DNA from: an uncultured Piscinibacter sp.
GTDB taxonomy: Bacteria > Pseudomonadota > Gammaproteobacteria > Burkholderiales > Burkholderiaceae_C
Assembly: GCF_937952055.1 (NCBI RefSeq)
Contig: NZ_CALFYO010000004.1
Span: 1 to 52,699 of the forward strand
Direction of reading: 5' to 3'
Length of the DNA: 52,699 bases
Shown piece after piece: positions 1-8,107 of the stretch (positions within the stretch are counted from its first letter, which is position 1; the number at the start of each line of letters is the position of its first letter). The position numbers and the translations under genes are program-made. The notes under the pieces are model-generated. The model made no database searches and was not told the origin of the DNA. It saw only the letters and a program-made list of their open reading frames with translations.

Positions 1-1063
1 TGCCCTTGAACAGCGGGCCGTCGCAGTGCGGGCAGTAGGCCACGCCCTTGTTGCGGTACTCGGCTTCGCCGGGCACGTTGACGTTGCGCCAGCGCGCGCC
101 GGTGGACAGGATCACCGTCTTGCCCTGCAGCTGCGCGCCGTTGGCCAGCGTGAGCGTCGTGATGCCGCCGGGCTGCAGCGAAGGCTCGAGCTTCTCGACA
201 CGCTGGCCGTTCATGATGTCCACGTCGTAGTGGCGCGCATGCGCTTCCAGCGCCGCGGCGAACTTCGGGCCCTGCGTCTCGAGCACGGAGATGTAGTTCT
301 CGATGCCCAGCGTGTCCAGCGTCTGGCCGCCGAAGCGCTCGGCGACGATGCCGGTCTTGATGCCCTTGCGCGCGGCGTACACCGCCGCGGCTGCGCCGGC
401 CGGGCCACCGCCGACGATGAGCACGTCGAACACGTCCTTCTTGGCCAGCCGGGCGGCGTCGCGCGCGGCGGCGCCGGTGTCGATCTTGGCGAGGATCTCG
501 CCGATCTCCATGCGGCCCGAGCCGAAGGGCTGGCCGTTGAGGAAGATCGTCGGCACGGCCATGATCTTGCGATCGTTGACCTCGGCCTCGAACAGGCCGC
601 CGTCGATGGCGACGTGGCGGATGCGCGGGTTGAGCACCGCCATCAGGTTCAGCGCCTGCACCACGTCCGGGCAGTTGTGGCAGGTCAGCGACATGTAGGT
701 CTCGAAGGCGAAGTCGCCTTCGAGGGCCTGGATCTGTTCGATCACCTCGGCCTCGAGCTTGGGCGGGTGGCCGCCGGCCTGCAGCAGCGCCAGCACCAGC
801 GAGGTGAACTCGTGGCCCATCGGGATCGCCGCGAAGCGCACGCCCATGTCGGCGCCGGCGCGGGTGATCTGGAACGACGGCTTGCGCGCGTCGTTGCCGT
901 CGAAGCGCGCGTGCACCATCGGATGCAGCGCCGCGATCTCCTCGATCAGCTCGCGCATCTCGGCCGAGGCCTCGCGCTCGTCGAGCGAGGCGATCAGCTG
1001 CACCGGCTCGCGCAGGCGCTCCAGATACGAGGCGAGTTGAGTCTTGAGGGTGTCGTCCAACAT
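1..1063 (-). CDS. ahpF: Alkyl hydroperoxide reductase subunit F (partial, C-terminus beyond window edge)
   Basis: Flavoprotein disulfide reductase that passes electrons from NAD(P)H to AhpC in cytosolic peroxide detoxification. About 354 N-terminal residues are present; the family is usually about 520, so the rest lies left of base 1. Visible in order: an N-terminal thioredoxin-fold module with the CHNC redox pair (Cys128/Cys131), the FAD-binding VLIVGGGPAG motif, and the second redox pair CPHC (Cys344/Cys347) just before the cut. Spacing matches enterobacterial AhpF almost exactly. It lies 117 bp downstream of ahpC on the same strand, so the two are probably co-transcribed. The ATG at 1061-1063 is the first start before the typical N-terminus MLDDTLKTQL. 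The identification is very secure. Confidence 0.96.
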   Translation of the reverse strand, partial: MLDDTLKTQLASYLERLREPVQLIASLDEREASAEMRELIEEIAALHPMVHARFDGNDARKPSFQITRAGADMGVRFAAIPMGHEFTSLVLALLQAGGHPPKLEAEVIEQIQALEGDFAFETYMSLTCHNCPDVVQALNLMAVLNPRIRHVAIDGGLFEAEVNDRKIMAVPTIFLNGQPFGSGRMEIGEILAKIDTGAAARDAARLAKKDVFDVLIVGGGPAGAAAAVYAARKGIKTGIVAERFGGQTLDTLGIENYISVLETQGPKFAAALEAHARHYDVDIMNGQRVEKLEPSLQPGGITTLTLANGAQLQGKTVILSTGARWRNVNVPGEAEYRNKGVAYCPHCDGPLFKG

Positions 1064-1104
1064 GGCGCAGAACTCCGAAATGAACAGGCGTGTTCAAGCA
1101 GACG

Positions 1105-1156
1105 CCGCGGGTCCGGCTTCGCCGGCCCGCTGGCGTCGCCCCCTCGAGGGGGGAGC
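1105..1156. repeat. GC-rich palindromic intergenic element between ahpC and ahpF
   Basis: The ahpC-ahpF gap contains two adjacent inverted repeats: one around GTCCGGCTTCGCCGGCC, then CCCCTCGAGGGG at about 1139-1151. Paired palindromes of this look are frequent between Burkholderiales genes, which is an impression from memory and not a search. It could attenuate or stabilise the transcript between ahpC and ahpF and so set a high AhpC:AhpF ratio; that role is inference. There is no T-tract. Confidence 0.45.
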
Positions 1157-1180
1157 GCCGTCAGGCGCTACGGGGGTGGG

Positions 1181-1744
1181 TCAGATCTTCCCGACGAGGT
1201 CGAGAGACGGCGTCAGCGTCTTCGCGCCCTGCTGCCACTTGGCCGGGCACACCTGGCCGGGGTTCTTGGCCACGTACTGGGCGGCCTGCAGCTTGCGCAG
1301 GGTCTCCTTGACGTCACGCGCGATGGCGTTGTCATGGATCTCGGCGGTCTTGACCACGCCGTCCGGGTTGACGATGAAGGTGCCACGCAGCGCCAGGCCC
1401 TCTTCCTCGATGTGCACGCCGAAGGCACGGGTCAGCTTGTGCGTCGGGTCGCCGACCAGCGGGAACTTCGCCTTGCCCACCGCCGGGCTGGTCTCGTGCC
1501 ACACCTTGTGCGAGAAGTGCGTGTCGGTGGTGACGATGTACACCTCGGCGCCCAGGTCCTTGAAGGCGGCGTAGTTGTCGGCGGCGTCTTCCACCTCGGT
1601 CGGGCAGTTGAAGGTGAAGGCGGCCGGCATGAAGATCAGCACGGACCACTTGCCCTTCATCGACTCGTTGCTGACCTCGATGAACTTGCCGTTGTGGAAG
1701 GCGTTGGCCTTGAATTCGGGGACTTGCGTGTTGATGATCGACAT
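1181..1744 (-). CDS. ahpC: Alkyl hydroperoxide reductase subunit C (2-Cys peroxiredoxin)
   Basis: Typical bacterial AhpC of 187 residues that reduces H2O2 and organic peroxides and is recycled by AhpF encoded downstream. The peroxidatic cysteine is Cys47 in FNCPTEVED and the resolving cysteine is Cys166 in GQVCPAKW, at the family positions. The start at 1744 gives the canonical N-terminus MSIINTQVPEF and has AAGGAAAT upstream; a longer in-frame extension to 1846 shows no homology and is rejected. Regulation is probably by OxyR, since an OxyR-like site lies about 80 bp upstream. Confidence 0.97.
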   Translation of the reverse strand: MSIINTQVPEFKANAFHNGKFIEVSNESMKGKWSVLIFMPAAFTFNCPTEVEDAADNYAAFKDLGAEVYIVTTDTHFSHKVWHETSPAVGKAKFPLVGDPTHKLTRAFGVHIEEEGLALRGTFIVNPDGVVKTAEIHDNAIARDVKETLRKLQAAQYVAKNPGQVCPAKWQQGAKTLTPSLDLVGKI

Positions 1745-1823
1745 GGTGATTTCCTTGTGTTGAAAGACAGAGGGCGAAAGGATCGGACAGGCGCCATTTT
1801 GTGTGCGCTGCAGCATATCGTGG

Positions 1824-1860
1824 GTTGATTGGATAAATGTCGGCAATTGGCGCTGCCTAT
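1824..1860 (-). promoter_or_regulatory. Putative OxyR-binding site upstream of ahpC
   Basis: On the minus strand the segment reads ATAG-N7-CAAT-N7-ATTT-N7-CAAC. The classical OxyR pattern is ATAG-N7-CTAT-N7-ATAG-N7-CTAT, so 11 of 16 positions agree and the phasing is exact. It ends about 80 bp before the ahpC start, the right place for activation. A possible -10 (TATGCT) follows on the minus strand. This is a pattern match only; oxyR is not in the window. Confidence 0.35.
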
Positions 1861-1888
1861 CGAGCGCCCCGCCCCTCGCGCGCCAGGC

Positions 1889-2848
1889 TCAGTCCAGTGT
1901 CACCACCCGGTCGCCCGGCTGCGCCTCGCAGCCCTCGGCAAGGGCCGTCCAGCCGTGGCGCACCACCACTCGTGCGCCGGACTGGCAGAACTCGACGCGC
2001 CGCGCCTGCGGCCAGCGTGCACGGACGAAAGACTCGATCGAAGACGGCATGCTGACCCGGTAGAGCCCCTGCGCGAGATCCTCAGCCGGATGGTCGTCGT
2101 GGTGCAGCCAGGGAATGGCCGCCGTCAGCCACATCGTGGGCGGGAAGGCGATGCGGAACTCGTGTGCCGCGTAGCCGTGAGCGCGCAGCCAGGTCTGCGC
2201 CTCGCTGCGCGCGTCGGGGCCGCCGGACGTGCCGCCCCAGGCCATGCCCATCAGCTCGGCCACCCATTGGTTGCAGTTCTGGTAGCGCTGGCTCCACACG
2301 TGGGCGTTCGCGCTGTAGGTGCCGCCGAGCAGCGCCAGTGCCCGACGGTCGTCGAGAGCCGCCGTCTCCAGCAGCGCTGCGGCTTCGTCGGGCAGGAACA
2401 CCGCCGAGAAGTAGCCGCCCTCCGGGCTGCTCATGCCGAGCAGGAAGGCACTCAGGCCCTGATCGAACAGCCGCGGCCGCTGCTCCTCGCAGGCGTAATA
2501 GAGCTGGCGCACCGACCAGGGCGCCATCGCATTGCCGAGCAGGCTGAGGCCGGCGTGCGAGTAGCGCTGCTCGAGGCGAGAGAGGTCGAGCCCGGCGCGC
2601 GAGACCAGCGCCACGCGCTGCCCGGAGGCCTGCAGCTCGTGGCGGACGATCTCGGCGAAACGCAGCAGCCGGTCGCGCTGTTCATGGCTGATCTGCGCCG
2701 GCGCATCGCAGTAGCGCAGCGTGCCGGCCTGCGCCGGTGCCGCCGCCGCGGCAACCAGCGCCAGCGCCAGCGCGGCGGCGGCGCGTCGCCAGGGCGCGGC
2801 GAACGCGATCAGAGCGAGACCGGTCGCGTCTGCAGCTCTCGGTACCAC
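1889..2848 (-). CDS. DUF2145 family protein, probable exported protein
   Basis: Protein of about 319 residues that I recognise as DUF2145, a family of unknown function common in Burkholderiales. Family hallmarks visible are GTLRYCDAP near the mature N-terminus, QRDRLLRFAEIVRHEL, LVSRAGLDLSRL with RYSHAGLSL, and YQNCNQWVAELMG in the centre. The RYSHAG and NCNQW segments hint at a cysteine/histidine active site of papain-like type, which is inference. An Ala-rich hydrophobic segment ending in APAQAG is a likely signal peptide. The coding region overlaps the upstream same-strand gene by about 40 bp, so the true start may be a later alternative codon. Translational coupling with that gene is likely. 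Confidence 0.72.
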   Translation of the reverse strand: MVPRAADATGLALIAFAAPWRRAAAALALALVAAAAAPAQAGTLRYCDAPAQISHEQRDRLLRFAEIVRHELQASGQRVALVSRAGLDLSRLEQRYSHAGLSLLGNAMAPWSVRQLYYACEEQRPRLFDQGLSAFLLGMSSPEGGYFSAVFLPDEAAALLETAALDDRRALALLGGTYSANAHVWSQRYQNCNQWVAELMGMAWGGTSGGPDARSEAQTWLRAHGYAAHEFRIAFPPTMWLTAAIPWLHHDDHPAEDLAQGLYRVSMPSSIESFVRARWPQARRVEFCQSGARVVVRHGWTALAEGCEAQPGDRVVTLD

Positions 2849-3282
2849 TCGTCCTTCAGCGCCATGAAGAAGCCCTTGAGCGTCGTTGCGTGCGCGAACT
2901 CCAGGCCGTAAGGCTTGTGCCTGGCCAGCACCACGCCGCCGGCCGCGAGGCGGCCCTGCTCGACCACCTGCTGCGGCAGGTAGAGGAAGAACTCGTCGTC
3001 GGCGCCGCCGGACGCCTTCACCGCCTGCAGCTTCAGCCGCTGCGTGCCCGTCTCCTCAGAGACGTCGGCCACCTCGATGATGCGGTACTCGCCCTCGGCC
3101 ACATCGGCGTTGCCGGAGGAGCTGTTGCTCGAGCCCCTGATCGAGCCGGAGATGCTGGCCACGCTCTGGGAGCCGGCCGACGAGGCCGAGGAAGCCGACG
3201 AGGCCGGGTCGGCCCAGGCGGGCGCGGCCGTGCCGCTGGCAAGGAGGGCCGCAAGCGCGACGCGGGGCATGAGAGGGGCCAT
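2809..3282 (-). CDS. Small secreted serine-rich protein of unknown function
   Basis: Encodes 157 residues with a signal peptide ending APAWADP, then a low-complexity Ser-rich stretch of about 40 residues, then a conserved-looking folded part (EYRIIEVADVSEETGTQRLKL, FFLYLPQQVVEQ, YGLEFAHATTLKGFFMALKDE). The start at 3282 is chosen because AGGAG sits 7 bp upstream; a longer N-terminal extension lacks this. It precedes and overlaps the DUF2145 gene, and the two are probably one operon; conservation of that pairing should be checked. I do not recognise a family. It is probably periplasmic. Confidence 0.62.
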   Translation of the reverse strand: MAPLMPRVALAALLASGTAAPAWADPASSASSASSAGSQSVASISGSIRGSSNSSSGNADVAEGEYRIIEVADVSEETGTQRLKLQAVKASGGADDEFFLYLPQQVVEQGRLAAGGVVLARHKPYGLEFAHATTLKGFFMALKDEWYRELQTRPVSL

Positions 3283-3449
3283 GGGACTGCTCCTGCGAGG
3301 TCGAAACTGCATGCGATCGTAACGCGCGAACCTTGTCCGCACGTTGCGGTTTGTGTCGCGGCGGCCCGGGTGGTACAAGGTCCGCGGGCGGCGCACGCGA
3401 CACATGCTGCGCCGTCCACCACAAGCAACGAGACCCGAGGAGACATCCC

Positions 3450-4769
3450 ATGCGATACAAGACCCGCACGCTCGCCTTGCTGTTGGCCGCAGCGCTCAGC
3501 TTCGCCGCACGAGCGGACGAGACCTGCAACTCACCCTACCTCACCAGCCTGATCAAGGGCCAGGAAGACTTCGTCCACGTCTGGACGCTGGGCGTCAAGG
3601 GCATGGGCGACGGCAACGACAAGCTCGTCACCATCGATGCCAACCCGAAGAGCAAGCGCTACGGCAAGGTGATCCACAAGATTTCGGTGCCCGGGCGCGG
3701 CGAGGCGCACCACATGGGCTTCACCGACGACCGCCGCTATCTCTGGGCCGGGCGCCTGGACGACAACAAGATCTTCGTCTTCGACATGCAGCGGCCCGAC
3801 AAGCCGAGGCTGGTGAAGACGATCTCCAACATCGCGACGAAGACCGGCTTCGTCGGCCCGCACACCTTCTACGCCATGCCCGGACGCATGCTGGTGCAGG
3901 CGCTGTCGAACACGAAGGACCACGGCGGCGTGACCGGCCTGGTGATGTTCAACAACAAGGGCGACATCGTCGACAAGATCCCCATGCCCACCACCGAGAT
4001 CGGCGGCGTGAAGGGCGACGGCTATGGCTACGACATCGGCATCAACCCGGCGAAGAACGTCATGCTCACCTCCAGCTTCACCGGCTGGAACAACTACATG
4101 ATGGACCTCGGCAAGCTGGTGAAGGACGGCGAGGCGATGAAGCGCTTCGGCAGCACCATGGTCGCCTGGGACGTGAAGGCGATGAAGCCGCAGAAGATCT
4201 TCAACGTGCCCGGCGCGCCGCTGGAGATCCGCTGGTCGCTCAAGGAGGGCGACAACTGGGCGATCACCGCCGCGGCGCTGACCTCCAAGCTGTGGCTGGT
4301 CAAGCCCGACGCCAGCGGCGAGTGGCAGGCCAAGGAGGTGGCGACCATCGGCGACCCGGCGAAGATCCCGCTGCCGGTGGACATCAGCATCACCGCCGAC
4401 GGCAAGGGCCTGTGGGTCAACACTTTCATGGACGGCATGACGCGCTACTTCGACCTGAGCAATCCGGAGGCGCCGAAGGAGGTCTACTCGAAGCAGACCG
4501 GCAAGCAGGTCAACATGGTCTCGCAGAGCTGGGACGGCAAGCGGATCTACATCACCTCGTCGCTGCTGGCCAACTGGGACAAGAAGGGCGACGACAACGA
4601 GCAGGTGCTGCGCGCCTACGACTGGGACGGCAAGGAACTGGTGCAGCGCTTCGAGGTCGACTTCAACAAGCTCAAGCTGGGCCGTGCACACCACATGAAG
4701 TTCACCGCGCGGCCGGCGGGCCAGGCGCTGGCGGGCGGCGCAGCGCCGTTGCGGGTGGCGCGGCAATGA
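3450..4769 (+). CDS. mtoX: Methanethiol oxidase (SBP56 / selenium-binding protein family)
   Basis: Protein of 439 residues of the SBP56 family, whose bacterial members are Cu-dependent methanethiol oxidases (methanethiol to formaldehyde, H2S and H2O2). Residues 1-23 form a signal peptide (LLAAALSFAARA), so it acts in the periplasm. The beta-propeller signatures GRGEAHHMGF, VGPHTFYAMPG, DGYGYDIGINP, PLPVDISITADGKGLWVN and the C-terminal GRAHHMKF are present; the His pairs are candidate metal ligands. GAGGAGAC precedes the ATG. The stop overlaps the next start (ATGA), and the following SCO and MauG genes reproduce the mtoX cluster described for methanethiol-degrading bacteria. That context makes a plain selenium-binding role unlikely. 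Confidence 0.9.
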   Translation: MRYKTRTLALLLAAALSFAARADETCNSPYLTSLIKGQEDFVHVWTLGVKGMGDGNDKLVTIDANPKSKRYGKVIHKISVPGRGEAHHMGFTDDRRYLWAGRLDDNKIFVFDMQRPDKPRLVKTISNIATKTGFVGPHTFYAMPGRMLVQALSNTKDHGGVTGLVMFNNKGDIVDKIPMPTTEIGGVKGDGYGYDIGINPAKNVMLTSSFTGWNNYMMDLGKLVKDGEAMKRFGSTMVAWDVKAMKPQKIFNVPGAPLEIRWSLKEGDNWAITAAALTSKLWLVKPDASGEWQAKEVATIGDPAKIPLPVDISITADGKGLWVNTFMDGMTRYFDLSNPEAPKEVYSKQTGKQVNMVSQSWDGKRIYITSSLLANWDKKGDDNEQVLRAYDWDGKELVQRFEVDFNKLKLGRAHHMKFTARPAGQALAGGAAPLRVARQ

Positions 4770-5476
4770 CCGATCGCGGCGCAGCACGGCTGTGGCGGCT
4801 GCGCGCGCCGCTCGCCCTGCTGGCGCCGCATGCAGGCGCCCGCGCGGCGAGCGATGCCGCCACAGGCCCGGCGCCGCGCGGCCGCGTCGATGCGTCGAAG
4901 CTGCCTGCGCCGGGCAGCTACCGCCTCGCGCGCATCATGAAGGCGCCCGATGGCACGGTGCTCGACAGCGACGGGCGCAGCCACCGGTTGCACCGTCTGC
5001 TCGCCGGGCGGCTGTCGGTGGTGTCCTTCATGTACACCTACTGCCGCGATCCCGAGGGCTGTCCGAAGGCCTGGGCGGCCATGGATGCGCTGCACGCTGC
5101 GCTGCTGCGCGATCCGGCGCTGGCCGCGGTGTCGCAGCTCGTCAGCCTGAGCTTCGATCCGACCAACGACACGCCGCAGCAGATGCGCCAGTACGGCGGC
5201 GAGCGCGTGGCCGATGCGCGCGTGCGCTGGCGCTTCCTCACCACCGCCTCGGTCCCGGCGCTGCTGCCCTTGCTCGACGGTTTCGGCCAGGACGTGACCG
5301 TGGAGACCGACACGCGCGGCCGGCCGACGCGCACGCTCAACCACATGCTCAAGCTGTTCCTCGTCGACGAGGCGCTGCAGGTGCGCGAGGTGTACAGCGT
5401 CGCGACGCTGTCGCACGAGGCGATGGTCAACGACCTGCGCACGCTCGCGATGGAGCGGGCCGCAGCGCGGCCGTGA
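4766..5476 (+). CDS. SCO1/SenC-like copper chaperone of the mto operon
   Basis: Protein of 236 residues with a thioredoxin fold of SCO type, expected to deliver copper or maintain the redox state of MtoX. After an N-terminal hydrophobic/Ala-rich export region come FMYTYC, LVSLSFDPTNDTPQQM and a conserved His193 in NHMLKLFLVDE. The two cysteines are Cys93 and Cys99, a CX5C spacing, where classical SCO proteins have CX3C. The gene overlaps mtoX by 4 bp and its stop overlaps the next start (GTGA), so the three proteins are translationally coupled. It may be anchored or periplasmic; a clear cleavage site is not obvious. Confidence 0.85.
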   Translation: MTDRGAARLWRLRAPLALLAPHAGARAASDAATGPAPRGRVDASKLPAPGSYRLARIMKAPDGTVLDSDGRSHRLHRLLAGRLSVVSFMYTYCRDPEGCPKAWAAMDALHAALLRDPALAAVSQLVSLSFDPTNDTPQQMRQYGGERVADARVRWRFLTTASVPALLPLLDGFGQDVTVETDTRGRPTRTLNHMLKLFLVDEALQVREVYSVATLSHEAMVNDLRTLAMERAAARP

Positions 5477-6561
5477 AGCGCCGCCTCGCCGCGTGGCTGC
5501 TGGCGCTGGCTGCGCAGCCGGTGCCCGCGGCCGACGCCGCGCTGGGCCTGCCGGCGCTGAAGTCGCCACCGGCCGAGCAGGTCGCGCTCGGCCGCCGGCT
5601 CTTCTTCGACCGCCGGCTCTCCGCCAACGGCACGCTCTCGTGCGCGATGTGCCACGTGCCCGAGCAGGGCTTCACCGTCAACGAGACGCGCACCTCGGTG
5701 GGCATGCATGGCGTGAGCCTGCGCCGCAATGCGCCGACGCTGCTCAACGTCGCCTACGTCGAGCGCCTGTTCCACGACGGCCGTGCTGCCAGCCTGGAGG
5801 AGCAGGCGCTGCAGCCGCTGGTGCATCCGGACGAAATGGCCAACGCCAGCCTCGCGTCGGTGATCGCGCGCGTGAATGCCCTTTCCGACTACCGCGCGCC
5901 GCTGCGCGCCGCCTTCGGCAGCGCGCGCGCCTCGCCCCAGCGTCTGGCCCGTGCGCTGGCAGCCTACCAGCGCACCCTGATCGCGGCGGGCTCGCCGTTC
6001 GACCGCTGGTACTACGGCGGCGACGCCGAGGCGATGGACGGGCTGGCGCAGCGCGGTTTCGCCGTCTTCCGCGCGCGCGGCTGCGTCGACTGCCACGCCA
6101 TCGGGGCGCGGCATGCACTGTTCAGCGATGGGGGCTTCCACAACATCGGCGTGCGCGCGCGCAGCGAGAGCCTCAACGAGCGGCCGGTCGACGTGGTGCT
6201 GGTGCCCGGCACGACGACACAGGTCACGCCCGAGACGCTGCGCATCATCGGCGTGGCCGACGCGCCCGATCGCGGCCGTCACGAAGTCACCGGCCGCGCG
6301 GCCGACCTGCGCGCCTTCCGCACGCCCTCGCTGCGCAACGTCGCGCTGACCGCGCCCTACATGCACGACGGCTCGCTGGCCACGCTCGACGAGGTGCTCG
6401 ACCACTACGTGCGCGGCGGCTGGCCAGCCGACCCGGCGCAGGACCCGCGCATCCGGCCGATCGTGCTCGACGCGCAGGAGCGCCGCGCGCTGCTCGCCTT
6501 CCTCGCCGCGCTGACCTCGCCGGCGGCGTTGCCTTCGTCACGATTGGAGACCGGTCGCTGA
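5473..6561 (+). CDS. MauG / cytochrome c peroxidase-like dihaem protein of the mto operon
   Basis: Periplasmic c-type dihaem protein of 362 residues. A signal peptide (LLALAAQPVPAADA) is followed by the first haem site CAMCH (Cys57, Cys60, His61) and the second CVDCH (Cys204, Cys207, His208). Family motifs include GRRLFFDRRLSANGTLSCAMCH-type, FHDGRAASLEEQA, FRTPSLRNVALTAPYMHDGS. MauG relatives generate protein-derived cofactors, and a similar gene accompanies mtoX in methylotrophs, so maturation of MtoX is the favoured role; simple H2O2 removal (a product of MtoX) is the alternative. The start is GTG 5473, overlapping the SCO stop. Confidence 0.88.
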   Translation: MKRRLAAWLLALAAQPVPAADAALGLPALKSPPAEQVALGRRLFFDRRLSANGTLSCAMCHVPEQGFTVNETRTSVGMHGVSLRRNAPTLLNVAYVERLFHDGRAASLEEQALQPLVHPDEMANASLASVIARVNALSDYRAPLRAAFGSARASPQRLARALAAYQRTLIAAGSPFDRWYYGGDAEAMDGLAQRGFAVFRARGCVDCHAIGARHALFSDGGFHNIGVRARSESLNERPVDVVLVPGTTTQVTPETLRIIGVADAPDRGRHEVTGRAADLRAFRTPSLRNVALTAPYMHDGSLATLDEVLDHYVRGGWPADPAQDPRIRPIVLDAQERRALLAFLAALTSPAALPSSRLETGR

Positions 6562-6587
6562 GCGTGGCGGCGTGTGCATCGAATAGC

Positions 6588-7541
6588 ATGCCGTCCGTGC
6601 CGACGACCGCGACGACCCGCCGCTGCCCCGCCGCTCCCGCCGCGTTGCTGTTCGCGTCACTGCTCGCCGCCTGCGGCAGCAGCCCGATCCTCTCCGGCCG
6701 CGACGGGCCCGAGAGCCATCCGCCGGCGCGCCTGGCCGAGGTGCCCGATGCCGAGCCGCGGATCGAGCCGATCCGCAACGGCGGTCCGAACAAGCCCTAC
6801 GAGGTGCTGGGCCGCCGCTACGTGCCGATGACGCAGGACCGGGCCTTCAAGGAACGCGGCCTGGCGTCCTGGTACGGCCGCAAGTTCCATGGCCGCCGCA
6901 CCGCCAACGGCGAGACCTACGACATGTACGCGATGACGGCAGCACATCCGACGTTGCCGCTGCCGAGCTACGCGCGCATCCGCAACCCGGCCAACGGTCG
7001 CGAGGTGATCGTGCGTGTGAACGACCGCGGGCCCTTCCACAAGGGGCGCATCGTCGACCTCAGCTACACCGCTGCGCTGAAGCTCGACCTGCTGCGTGGT
7101 GTCGCACCGGTGGAGCTGGAACGCATCACCTTCGCCGAGATCCGCAGCGGCGCGTGGCAGCGCGACCGGACGACGCCCGAGGTGCCCGACCGCGTCGATC
7201 CGGCGCAGGACACGGCCGTCGCGCCGGTGCCGGCCGAAGCGGCAGTGCCTGCGGCGGTCTTGCCCGAAGTTGACGCGCTGACCCTGCGTCCGCTGGCCAG
7301 CGCGCCGCGCGGCTTCTGGATCCAGCTGGGCGCCTTCCGCCAGAAGGACGGCGCCGAGAGTTTCCAGCGCCGCGTCGCCGACGAACTCGAGTGGCTGTCG
7401 CCCTTGCTGGCGGTGTTCGTCGACACACCGCTGTTCCGCCTGCAGGCCGGGCCCTATGCAAGCCGCGACGAGGCGCGCGAAGGTGCCGAGCGCATTCGTG
7501 AAGCCCTGCAGCTGGTGCCGGTCATCGTCGAGCGGAAGTGA
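6588..7541 (+). CDS. rlpA: RlpA-type septal ring lytic transglycosylase lipoprotein with SPOR domain
   Basis: Outer-membrane lipoprotein of 317 residues that cleaves peptidoglycan strands lacking stem peptides at the division site. The lipobox is LLAACG near residue 25. The double-psi beta-barrel RlpA domain occupies about residues 88-180, with GLASWYGRKFHGRRTANGE and the catalytic-region VNDRGPFHKGRIVDLS. A Pro/Ala linker leads to the C-terminal SPOR domain (about 242-315: GFWIQLGAFRQKDGAESF ... FRLQAGPYASRDEA), which binds denuded glycan. It follows the mto operon by 26 bp, but a functional link is not implied. Confidence 0.92.
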   Translation: MPSVPTTATTRRCPAAPAALLFASLLAACGSSPILSGRDGPESHPPARLAEVPDAEPRIEPIRNGGPNKPYEVLGRRYVPMTQDRAFKERGLASWYGRKFHGRRTANGETYDMYAMTAAHPTLPLPSYARIRNPANGREVIVRVNDRGPFHKGRIVDLSYTAALKLDLLRGVAPVELERITFAEIRSGAWQRDRTTPEVPDRVDPAQDTAVAPVPAEAAVPAAVLPEVDALTLRPLASAPRGFWIQLGAFRQKDGAESFQRRVADELEWLSPLLAVFVDTPLFRLQAGPYASRDEAREGAERIREALQLVPVIVERK

Positions 7542-7544
7542 GCT

Positions 7545-8068
7545 TCACTTCTTCGAGGCGAAGTGCTCGTCGTAGCGGTGCACGAAGTCCTTGTTCGCCA
7601 GCGGCAGGTGGCAGGCGCGGCAGGTGGCGAAATCCTCGGGCCCTTCTGGCCGCTGGCAAGATAGCTCGCGTAGACCCAGTTGCCGTTGCGCATCGGCTCG
7701 GGCACGGACTGCCCCCAGCCGGCATTCTTCGCCATCACGAACACGCGCAGCATCTCTCCCTTGACGAGCTTGCCGTCGGCGCCGGTGGCGAGCGTGCCGT
7801 CGGCATTGGTCTTTGCGGCGTAGTTCTCCATCACGAACACCGTGCCGTGGCCGAAGCCGCCGGTGGCGGTGGCCGCTGCGGCGGCAGGGTTCATGTAGAT
7901 CTCGCGCACCTGCTTGGCGTCGGGCCGCTGCACCGCGGAGAGGAACTTGGGCCAGTTCCGGTAGTCGGCCGGCACGGCGATCTCGCCGTCGACGGGCGCC
8001 TTCGTCGGCGTGGCGCAGCCGGCGACGAGGGCAGCCAGGGCGAGGGAAGCGGACAACATGCGGGCCAT
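7545..8068 (-). pseudogene. Cytochrome P460-family lipoprotein, disrupted by a -1 frameshift
   Basis: The reading frame from ATG 8068 encodes a lipoprotein (LAALVAGCATP lipobox), the P460-type core (YRNWPKFLSAVQRPDAKQVREIYMNP, GTVFVMENYAA, MLRVFVMAKNAGWG) and runs to VYASYLASGQ. From about 7640 the family-like ending continues in another frame: PEDFATCRACHLPLANKDFVHRY, which contains the expected CXXCH haem motif. The total span is 524 nt, one short of 175 codons, so restoring one base near the GGGCCC at 7638-7645 gives an intact protein of about 174 residues. P460 proteins are mono-haem c-type with a Lys crosslink and oxidise hydroxylamine or bind NO. A sequencing error is as likely as real decay. 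Confidence 0.72.
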
Positions 8069-8107
8069 CGGTGTCTCCTTTCGGGCGGCGCGTCGCCTCG
8101 ACGCGGA

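Noticed and set aside
3330..3381. Inverted repeat ACCTTGT/ACAAGGT upstream of mtoX as an operator
   Set aside because: Half-sites are only 7 bp and 38 bp apart; too weak to call a site.
3344..5476. 710-codon plus-strand frame running across mtoX into the SCO gene
   Set aside because: Only its last 236 codons (from ATG 4766) are a gene; the earlier part is a shadow of mtoX in another frame.
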